Shown here: positions 57,422 to 64,000 of the stretch, piece after piece
Numbering within the stretch: position 1 is the stretch's first letter
Layout of the letters: the number at the start of each line of letters is the position of its first letter
Assembly (NCBI RefSeq): GCF_013394165.1
Contig: NZ_CP041330.1
Coordinates: 434,001 to 498,000, forward strand
From: Pseudoalteromonas sp. Scap06
GTDB lineage: Bacteria > Pseudomonadota > Gammaproteobacteria > Enterobacterales > Alteromonadaceae
Direction of reading: 5' to 3'
DNA length: 64,000 nt
The notes under the pieces: generated by a model
Database searches by the model: none
What the model saw: the letters and a program-made list of their open reading frames with translations, nothing else
What the model was told of the DNA's origin: nothing
Made by a program: the position numbers and the translations under genes

Positions 57422-58716
57422 TGCAGTTTGAAATAGCAATAGTTTTTGTTGTCAGTGTTTCTCTGCTTCTTTTATCTTTAAAGCTTTCAAATAATAGGGT
57501 AGGCTTTTACCTCTTAGTAAGTTGCTTTATATATTTAACGAACTTTTCTTGGATCCCATTGAACTTAGCAGCTGGCTACTTTTTAGGCTACGAGATGTTG
57601 CCTGATGATATATTAACTGAGGGGTTGTGGTGGAGTACGTTTTTCTATAGCACATTTGTGATTCTTGGTTATTTTGGAGTTAGAAAAATATCGCCGGTGC
57701 CCTTAACTATATATGATGATAAATCACGACAGGTACTGATTACATCTAGTTTAGCTTTTTTTCTTATTTCAATTTTTGGGTATGTTTTTTTAAATGGAAT
57801 GAGTTTTAGTGCCGGTAATTATGGGCATAGGTTATCTTCTAGCGCAGGTAACGGTATTTTCATGATTTTCTTTTTTCTATTTATTCCTGCCGCAATGTTA
57901 ATTTTAATGGATAGAAAAAATTTTAAAGGTCTTTTTTTAGCCTTGGCGGTGAGCGTGGTTGGTGGGATGTTAGTCTATTTTACGTTAGGTGGTTCTAGAA
58001 ATATTTTAGCTGCTGGTATAATAGGTGTAATAATTATAGGGCAAAGGCTAAGTTTAGTCTCTTTAAAAAGCATTTTCTTTGCGGCACTTTTACTAATTGG
58101 ATTTATAAATTATTTAGCGTTTGTTAGATATGGACAAGGAATGAGTGACGATGTTATTGAACTCGGATTCAGGTACCTAATCGACAGTCTTTCACCTTAT
58201 GATTCATTTAATAAAATATTAGAATACTTTGAAAGTGGTGATGAGTATTATAAAGGCTTTGATTATGTTATGGCGCAATTTAACCCTCTTATACCTAGAG
58301 CTTTCTGGCCAGAGAAACCCGTTATTCCATTAACAAATGCATTATTTTTTACAGAGTCGATTCTTGGAATCCACAGAGGAACTTACATTATCTCACCTAC
58401 TCTCCTTGGTGGTGTTTATATAATGGGTGGCGGATTGGGAATATTTCTTGGATGCTTAGTTGTGGTATTTATAACCTGCGCTCTTGAGAGGATGATGTTT
58501 TGTAATAAGCCATTTTTAGTGCTTTTTTCATATACAATTTTACCCTTCTCGTTTTTTATGGTGCGGGAGTCTATTGAGTTATTTTTTAATAAGGCAATCC
58601 TAATTTTTTGTACATTTTTGTTTATTTGGCTAGCTTCAATGATGATCTTGTTCATATTTGAGCGAATGTCACAAGCCAATAAGCTTGATAAGTTAACCAG
58701 AGTTATTTCGGAGTAA
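57421..58716 (+). CDS. Wzy-type polysaccharide polymerase, copy 2
   Basis: The 431 aa have about 12 membrane helices and a periplasmic loop (about 245-325) with GFDYVMAQFNPLIPRAFWPE, as in oligosaccharide repeat-unit polymerases. It pairs with wzz-2. It is only distantly similar to the polymerase at 52535, so the two may make different linkages. It starts at the last base of the wzz-2 stop and ends 2 bp before wecC. Confidence 0.8.
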   Translation: MQFEIAIVFVVSVSLLLLSLKLSNNRVGFYLLVSCFIYLTNFSWIPLNLAAGYFLGYEMLPDDILTEGLWWSTFFYSTFVILGYFGVRKISPVPLTIYDDKSRQVLITSSLAFFLISIFGYVFLNGMSFSAGNYGHRLSSSAGNGIFMIFFFLFIPAAMLILMDRKNFKGLFLALAVSVVGGMLVYFTLGGSRNILAAGIIGVIIIGQRLSLVSLKSIFFAALLLIGFINYLAFVRYGQGMSDDVIELGFRYLIDSLSPYDSFNKILEYFESGDEYYKGFDYVMAQFNPLIPRAFWPEKPVIPLTNALFFTESILGIHRGTYIISPTLLGGVYIMGGGLGIFLGCLVVVFITCALERMMFCNKPFLVLFSYTILPFSFFMVRESIELFFNKAILIFCTFLFIWLASMMILFIFERMSQANKLDKLTRVISE

Positions 58717-58718
58717 TA

Positions 58719-59957
58719 ATGGAGTTTAAAAAAGTATCAGTAGTAGGCCTTGGCTATATAGGTTTGCCAACAGCTGCGGTCATCGCTTCTCGCGGTATTA
58801 AAGTGATTGGTGTAGATGTTAGCCAGCACGCTGTAGATACGATAAATGCGGGTAATGTACATATTGTTGAACCCGATCTCGATATGGTTGTACGCAGCGC
58901 TGTACAAGCTGGTAACTTAAAAGCGACTACCATAGCTGAAAAAGCAGATGCGTTCATGGTGGCAGTACCTACTCCTTTTAAAGAAAATTACGAAGCCGAT
59001 TTAAGCTATATAGAGTCTGCCGCGAAAGCAATTGCGCCTGTACTTGAAAAGGGAAACCTAGTTATATTGGAATCAACTTCTCCTGTAGGTGCTACTGAAG
59101 AGCTTGCAAATTGGTTAGCAGAGTCACGACCAGATTTAACATTTCCACAAACACATGGCAGTGAAGCTGACATAAACGTAGCACATTGCCCAGAGCGCGT
59201 TTTACCTGGTCATGTTCTACGTGAATTAGTTGAAAATGATCGCGTTATTGGCGGTATGTCTGAGGCATGCTCAAAAAAAGCGGTTGCTTTATATAAAACT
59301 TTTGTTAAAGGTGAATGTTTACTTACAAATGCGCGTACAGCTGAAATGGCTAAGCTAACTGAAAACTCGTTTCGTGATGTCAACATTGCTTTTGCTAATG
59401 AACTTTCGATGATTTGCGATAAATTAAGCATTGATGTGTGGGAGCTTATTAAACTGGCTAACCGCCACCCACGTGTTAATATTTTAAATCCAGGCCCAGG
59501 TGTAGGTGGTCACTGTATTGCAGTTGATCCTTGGTTTATTGTAAGTTCAGCGCCAGATACAGCTAAACTGATACGCCAAGCTCGTGAAGTGAATGATAGT
59601 AAGCCTCACTATGTTTTACAACAAATACTCGATGCTGCTGATCAGTTTAAAAAGCCTGTAATTGCTTGTATGGGGATTGCGTTTAAAGCAGATATTGACG
59701 ATTTACGTGAAAGCCCAGCACTTGATATAACAAAAATGTTAGCGCAAAAAAGCGATGCAGAAGTTCTGGTTGTAGAACCAAATATCACTAAGCTACCTGA
59801 GTCTTTATCTAAACTAGGCGTTGAATTAGTGACTTCAGAAGAAGCTTTAGAGCGCTGCAATACGCTTGCCGTATTAGTTGACCATACAGAATTTAAAAAT
59901 ATTGCTCCTGAGCAAATTGCTAAAAAAGTAATTGTTGATAGCCGCGGTATTTTTTAA
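58719..59957 (+). CDS. wecC: UDP-N-acetyl-D-mannosamine dehydrogenase WecC
   Basis: WecC oxidises UDP-ManNAc to UDP-ManNAcA in two NAD-dependent steps. The 412 aa begin with a Rossmann motif VVGLGYIGLPTAAVIASRG. They carry LESTSPVGATEEL, TENSFRDVNIAFANELSMI and the catalytic-cysteine motif NPGPGVGGHCIAVDPWF (about 252-268). It uses the product of WecB, encoded next. Confidence 0.94.
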   Translation: MEFKKVSVVGLGYIGLPTAAVIASRGIKVIGVDVSQHAVDTINAGNVHIVEPDLDMVVRSAVQAGNLKATTIAEKADAFMVAVPTPFKENYEADLSYIESAAKAIAPVLEKGNLVILESTSPVGATEELANWLAESRPDLTFPQTHGSEADINVAHCPERVLPGHVLRELVENDRVIGGMSEACSKKAVALYKTFVKGECLLTNARTAEMAKLTENSFRDVNIAFANELSMICDKLSIDVWELIKLANRHPRVNILNPGPGVGGHCIAVDPWFIVSSAPDTAKLIRQAREVNDSKPHYVLQQILDAADQFKKPVIACMGIAFKADIDDLRESPALDITKMLAQKSDAEVLVVEPNITKLPESLSKLGVELVTSEEALERCNTLAVLVDHTEFKNIAPEQIAKKVIVDSRGIF

Positions 59958-59975
59958 ACCCAATATTAGTTTTTT

Positions 59976-60001
59976 AAGCCTGCCAATATGGTGGGCTTTT
60001 G
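59976..60001 (+). terminator. Possible weak terminator/attenuator between wecC and wecB
   Basis: AAGCCTGCC (59976-59984) pairs with GGTGGGCTT (59990-59998) using two G-T pairs, and T residues follow. It may reduce wecB transcription relative to wecC. Confidence 0.5.
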
Positions 60002-60016
60002 TATATGGATACATAA

Positions 60017-61129
60017 ATGAAAGTTTTAACAGTATTTGGTACTCGCCCTGAAGCGATTAAAATGGCTCCTCTTGTATTAGCTTTGGAAAATACCCCTGAG
60101 ATAGAAGCTAGAGTATGTGTAACAGCGCAGCATCGTGAAATGCTTGATCAAGTGTTAGCTCTTTTTGAAATAAAGCCAGATTATGATTTAAATATAATGA
60201 AGTCAGGTCAGGATTTATACGATATTACCAGTAAGATATTATTAGGTTTACGCGATGTATTAGAAGAATTTAAGCCTGATTGGGTTTTAGTTCATGGTGA
60301 TACTACAACGACGTTTGCGGCATCAATGGCGGCCTTTTACAAACAAATTAAAGTAGGGCATGTTGAAGCAGGTTTAAGAACAGGCGATTTGTATAGTCCT
60401 TGGCCAGAAGAAGCAAACCGTACCTTAACTGGCGTAATTACCGCTAAACACTTTGCTCCCACTCAAGCATCAGCAGATAACTTACTACGCGAACATGTAT
60501 CTAAATCAGACATCGTTATTACTGGTAATACAGTTATAGATGCTTTACTACAAATTAAAAATACCGTACTACCAATGCAAAGTACGCAAAAAATGATGAC
60601 TGAAAAGTTTGCTGATATTATTACTAAGCCTTATGTATTAATAACAGGGCATCGACGCGAAAGCTTTGGTGGTGGTTTTGAACGCATTTGTGAATCTATT
60701 TCGCAATTAGCAGTTAAATATCCAAATTTTAATTTTGTTTATCCGGTGCATTTAAACCCTAATGTACAGGAGCCAGTAAATAGGTTACTTGCTGATAAAC
60801 CAAATGTAATGCTTATTGAACCGCAAAATTACTTACCATTTGTATTTTTAATGGATCGTTCATATTTAATTTTAACCGACTCTGGCGGAGTGCAGGAAGA
60901 GGCTCCAAGCTTAGGTAAACCTGTACTTGTAATGCGTGATACAACAGAGCGCCCTGAAGCAGTAGCAGCAGGTACGGTTAAACTTGTTGGTACCAATGTC
61001 GATAAAATAGTTAGTTCAGTTAGCGAATTAATAGATGATGACATAGTGTATAAAGCTATGAGTAAAGCGCATAATCCGTACGGTGATGGTTTAGCTTGTG
61101 AGCGTATTATTAAAGGCTTACTAGAATAA
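60017..61129 (+). CDS. wecB: UDP-N-acetylglucosamine 2-epimerase (non-hydrolysing) WecB
   Basis: WecB converts UDP-GlcNAc to UDP-ManNAc in the cytosol. The 370 aa show [15 protein letters not shown] at the N-terminus, [32 protein letters not shown] and [18 protein letters not shown], all conserved in the family. Together with WecC it provides UDP-ManNAcA for the GT26 enzyme. Confidence 0.95.
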   Translation: MKVLTVFGTRPEAIKMAPLVLALENTPEIEARVCVTAQHREMLDQVLALFEIKPDYDLNIMKSGQDLYDITSKILLGLRDVLEEFKPDWVLVHGDTTTTFAASMAAFYKQIKVGHVEAGLRTGDLYSPWPEEANRTLTGVITAKHFAPTQASADNLLREHVSKSDIVITGNTVIDALLQIKNTVLPMQSTQKMMTEKFADIITKPYVLITGHRRESFGGGFERICESISQLAVKYPNFNFVYPVHLNPNVQEPVNRLLADKPNVMLIEPQNYLPFVFLMDRSYLILTDSGGVQEEAPSLGKPVLVMRDTTERPEAVAAGTVKLVGTNVDKIVSSVSELIDDDIVYKAMSKAHNPYGDGLACERIIKGLLE

Positions 61130-61136
61130 GCCTTTT
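61112..61136 (+). terminator. Terminator overlapping the wecB stop codon
   Basis: AAAGGCTTA (61112-61120) and TAAGCCTTT (61127-61135) form a 9-bp perfect stem with loop CTAGAA. Its right arm contains the wecB TAA, and T residues follow. The remaining 114 bp to ugd may hold the ugd promoter. Confidence 0.8.
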
Positions 61137-61250
61137 TTGTAGACTTAATGAAACGATTAACTCTATTACTAAAAATGGACTAATATGGATGTTAACGAAG
61201 TTATTAGCCCTTGTGTGCTCATTTATTTTATATTCTCCTAAAGGAAGCCT

Positions 61251-62417
61251 ATGAAAATTATTGTTGTAGGTACTGGGTTTGTTGGATTGTCAAACGCCAT
61301 GTTATTAGCCCAAAATAACGAAGTGGTTGGTTTAGATATTGATGAATGTAAAATTAAATTGTTAAACAACAAGTCTTCTACCGTTTTAGATCCATTAATA
61401 AGCGAATACTTACTTCGCAATGATATTAACTTTATTGCTACCTCTGACAAAGTACGTGCATACAATAATGCCGGTTTTATTATTGTTGCAACTCCTACTG
61501 ATTACGATAGTGATACAGATAATTTTGATACTAGCTCTGTAGAAAGAGTAATTGAAGAAGCATTAGAAATAAACCCTGATGCAACGATAGTTATTAAATC
61601 TACCGTTCCGGTTGGCTTTACTTCATCTATATCAAAACGCTTGAAGACACAAAATATTATCTTTTCGCCTGAGTTTTTACGTGAAGGTAAGGCGCTTTAC
61701 GATAACCTGTATCCGTCACGTATTGTAGTGGGTGAGCAAAGCGAGCGAGCAGCAACATTTGCAGGTTTACTTAAGCAAGGTGCTATAAAGCAAGATGTTG
61801 AGGTGCTATTTACCGACTCAACAGAAGCTGAAGCAATAAAGCTTTTCTCTAATACGTACTTAGCAATGCGAGTGGCATATTTTAATGAGCTTGATAGTTA
61901 TGCTGAAGCACATGGATTAAGTAGTAAGCAAATTATTCAAGGGGTTGGTTTAGACCCACGCATAGGTAACCATTACAATAACCCTTCATTTGGTTATGGT
62001 GGTTACTGCCTACCTAAAGATACCAAACAGTTATTAGCAAATTACAAAGATGTTCCTAATAACATTATAGGCGCCATTGTCGATGCGAATCGAACACGAA
62101 AAGATTTCATCGCGGAATCAATTATTAATCGTAAACCTAAGGTTGTCGGTGTTTATCGGTTAGTTATGAAGTCGGGTTCGGATAACTTTAGAGCCTCTGC
62201 CATTCAAGGTATTATGAAGCGCATTAAAGCAAAAGGAATTGAAGTTGTTGTTTTTGAACCCGTACTTGATGCTGATGAGTTTTATCATTCTCGGGTAATC
62301 AAAGATTTAAATGAATTTAAGCAGCTTTCAGATGTTATTTTATCAAACCGTATGGTTGATGAACTGGCTGATATTGCTGATAAAGTTTATACGCGTGATT
62401 TATTTGGTAGTGATTAA
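61251..62417 (+). CDS. ugd: UDP-glucose 6-dehydrogenase
   Basis: Ugd makes UDP-glucuronate from UDP-glucose. The 388 aa begin [20 protein letters not shown] (NAD fold). They contain [30 protein letters not shown] and the catalytic-cysteine motif [19 protein letters not shown] (about 243-261). At 388 aa it belongs to the short enterobacterial type. A uronic acid in the surface glycan would fit the lyase in the same locus. AAAGGAAG precedes the ATG. Confidence 0.94.
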   Translation: MKIIVVGTGFVGLSNAMLLAQNNEVVGLDIDECKIKLLNNKSSTVLDPLISEYLLRNDINFIATSDKVRAYNNAGFIIVATPTDYDSDTDNFDTSSVERVIEEALEINPDATIVIKSTVPVGFTSSISKRLKTQNIIFSPEFLREGKALYDNLYPSRIVVGEQSERAATFAGLLKQGAIKQDVEVLFTDSTEAEAIKLFSNTYLAMRVAYFNELDSYAEAHGLSSKQIIQGVGLDPRIGNHYNNPSFGYGGYCLPKDTKQLLANYKDVPNNIIGAIVDANRTRKDFIAESIINRKPKVVGVYRLVMKSGSDNFRASAIQGIMKRIKAKGIEVVVFEPVLDADEFYHSRVIKDLNEFKQLSDVILSNRMVDELADIADKVYTRDLFGSD

Positions 62418-62772
62418 AATATCGTTTAAGGCTTAAGTATACGGGCTGCGAGCGACGGGCTGCGAGGTACGAGTTACGGGCGACGAGGAACGGGTTAAGT
62501 TTGACTGGTGTAGCAGCGGTTTTATTTCGTGTCTGGTTAAAGACAAAGGTTCTAGGTATAAGGTAGAGATTAAGCCAAGCACGGTGTTTGGATTAGACGT
62601 AGGTGGGGCTTTATGCCGCGCAGGTTTGGTTTATGTTCATGGGCGACGGGCCTAAAACCTAATAACGACGCGGGGTGAACCCGCTACTACAGATATTTAA
62701 AAACCTTGCGATGTTAACCGCAAGGTTTTTAAATATCTCGAACCTCGAACCTCGAACCTCGAATTTGTCTCC
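62418..62772. repeat. Composite intergenic repeat, copy C (extended)
   Basis: The 355-bp gap between ugd and the nuclease gene is repeat modules for most of its length. Eight consecutive RCGRGNN heptads stand at 62441-62496, a degraded GTAGCAGCGG palindrome at 62510, and a GTAG-GGGGCTTTATGCCGCG module at 62599-62620. An inverted GTAG palindrome follows (62668-62690), then a long hairpin (62691-62738) and three CGAACCT units (62739-62759). The gene-free DNA shows no other function. Confidence 0.8.
62691..62738. terminator. 20-bp perfect hairpin, bidirectional terminator
   Basis: 62691-62710 is fully complementary to 62719-62738 around the loop ATGTTAAC. The core ACCTTGCG and the loop are identical to the 5801-5844 hairpin. 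T-runs on both strands fit termination of ugd and of the convergent nuclease gene. Confidence 0.85.
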
Positions 62773-64000
62773 TCACTTCCCAATCTCAACTTTTACATCA
62801 TCACCCAGTACTTCCCTATACTTTGTAGCGAGTGCATTTTTAGCGTCATCATCGCCGTGGACTATTTTTATATGGCGGGGTTTTTTGCGCATACCGGTTA
62901 CAAATTTAATTAAACCAGTTTGATCGGCGTGGGCGCTGTAGCCGCTTATTGTGTGTATTTTGGCGTTAATATTAATGTGGGTATTATTTATAAATACATA
63001 GCCATTTTTTGGGCCATAGGTTTGTATGTCGCGACCTAAAGTACCTCTGCCTTGGTAACCTACAAATAGTACGTCGGTGGTTTTGTCGATTAAAAATCGC
63101 TCTAGGTAGTTAACTATTCGTCCGCCGGTGCACATACCGCTTGCAGCTAGGATAATTGCAGGTTTTTGGCGGGTGGCTAGGTAATTTATTAACGCTAAGT
63201 GCTCGCTATGGGTATTTATTGTAGTGAGGTTTTCAAAGTCGAGAGGATGGCGGCCTTTGGCTACTTTTTGTTTTGCTTCTTCATCCCATAAATATTTAAA
63301 TTTTCGATACTGCTGAGTAAAATTAGTCGCCATCGGGGAGTCGAGTATTACTTGTATTGTGCGCCAAGGTGAGTTTTTAGTTGAGGCATGAATTAGCTGT
63401 TCAAGTTCGTATAACAGCTCTTGTGTACGGCCTATACTAAATGCAGGCACAAGCACGATACCGTTGTCGGCAACTGCGCGCTCAATCACAGCTTTTAAGG
63501 TTTGCGTACGTTGTTTTCGTCCTTGATGGTTTTTATCACCATAGGTTGACTCAATTACTAAGGTATCGGCTTTATAGGGCGCTTTAGGTGCGGGTAGCAA
63601 AGGCGTATAGGGCGCCCCTAAATCACCTGAAAATACGACCCGATGGCAGTTTTTAGCTTTACGAGTTGGTATGCTTATATCTATTTCAACATAAGCGGAG
63701 CCTAAAATGTGCCCTGCTCGTTGTAGACGGGCTTTGGCTATGTGTTCACCTTTGCAAGGAAGCTCAAACCAGGTTTTAAAATCAACTTCAATAATTTGCT
63801 GTTTAAGTAACCTTAGGCAGGTATCTATTATTTTTTGATCGCGTGTGACGCCCACTTTTAATGCATCTTCAATCACTAGTGGCAGTAAACTAGCCGATGC
63901 AATAGAGGTAAATATGGGTCCTTTAAAGCCAGCCATTAATAAGTAGGGGATTCGGCCAACATGATCGATGTGACAATGGGTAACGATCAGCGCGCGGACT
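62773..64000 (-). CDS. MBL-fold beta-CASP RNA-processing exonuclease family, N-terminus cut by window edge
   Basis: At least 409 codons are present, and the frame is open to the right edge. Reading inward from the edge gives ALIVTHCHIDHVGRIPYLL, the HxHxDH zinc motif of metallo-beta-lactamase folds, so the gene starts outside the window and the internal ATG at 63936 is not the real start. Further motifs are VFSGDLGAPYTPLL, STYGDKNH, the beta-CASP region, ASGMCTGGRIVNYL, and GYSAHADQTGL with a final HGDDDAKNALA. It is probably an RNase/RNA-processing or KH-less CPSF-like enzyme of bacteria; the substrate is unknown. Confidence 0.88.
   Translation of the reverse strand, partial: VRALIVTHCHIDHVGRIPYLLMAGFKGPIFTSIASASLLPLVIEDALKVGVTRDQKIIDTCLRLLKQQIIEVDFKTWFELPCKGEHIAKARLQRAGHILGSAYVEIDISIPTRKAKNCHRVVFSGDLGAPYTPLLPAPKAPYKADTLVIESTYGDKNHQGRKQRTQTLKAVIERAVADNGIVLVPAFSIGRTQELLYELEQLIHASTKNSPWRTIQVILDSPMATNFTQQYRKFKYLWDEEAKQKVAKGRHPLDFENLTTINTHSEHLALINYLATRQKPAIILAASGMCTGGRIVNYLERFLIDKTTDVLFVGYQGRGTLGRDIQTYGPKNGYVFINNTHININAKIHTISGYSAHADQTGLIKFVTGMRKKPRHIKIVHGDDDAKNALATKYREVLGDDVKVEIGK

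Noticed and set aside
61184..61240. Short frame MDVNEVISPCVLIYFIFS before ugd
   Set aside because: Only 18 codons and no clear ribosome-binding site; no attenuator structure is visible around it.
63936..63936. ATG at 63936 as start of the MBL-fold nuclease
   Set aside because: The frame continues upstream to the window edge and contains the HxHxDH motif, so the real start is outside.

Overview
The window looks like a chromosomal segment of a marine gammaproteobacterium, most likely Pseudoalteromonas or a close Alteromonadales relative. The pointers are the gene order ibaG-murA-degS-degQ-zapG-zapE, a full iscRSUA-hscBA-fdx operon, AT-rich DNA, and a surface-layer locus of a kind known from Pseudoalteromonas. 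The genus is an inference from gene content; no 16S rRNA gene lies in the window.

Layout. Positions 1-24400 are mostly housekeeping: the 3' end of ibaG, murA, two periplasmic HtrA proteases (degS, degQ), zapG and zapE (cell division), gorA, prlC, an orphan response regulator, rsmJ, trmJ, the Fe-S assembly operon with three IscR operators, a gabD-type dehydrogenase, an Aer-like chemoreceptor, tRNA-His, an MscS channel and a DUF481 outer-membrane protein. Several gaps hold a composite intergenic repeat made of REP-like GTAG palindromes, a strong hairpin and tandem 7-bp units.

Positions 24508-41543 hold the most interesting unit. A 906-aa SLBB export protein is followed without gaps by a re-ordered type II secretion operon (G-E-F-H-I-J-K-L-M-C-like-D). 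After a 579-bp regulatory gap comes a 561-aa exported, Thr/Ala/Asp-rich protein with a perfect EF-hand loop. I read this protein as a probable S-layer protein of the Slr4 type. A strong terminator and then a TPR protein with a SET-methyltransferase-like C-terminal half follow at once.

Positions 41660-62417 are a surface polysaccharide locus. The first part is a glycosyltransferase, two sulfotransferases, a flippase and an O-acyltransferase. The second part is wecA, wecG-type, a GT4 enzyme, a GT2-membrane fusion, wzz/wzy pair 1, a surface polysaccharide lyase, wzz/wzy pair 2, wecC, wecB and ugd. A 129-bp direct repeat shows that the chain-length/polymerase segment arose by duplication and could still recombine. 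The right edge cuts an MBL-fold beta-CASP nuclease.

How the parts may fit: a dedicated secretion machine exports the coat protein, and the adjacent locus makes the glycan to which it could attach. This arrangement recalls Aeromonas, where S-layer, secretion and O-antigen genes are clustered. The coat-protein, SET-domain and glycan-anchor roles are inferences.
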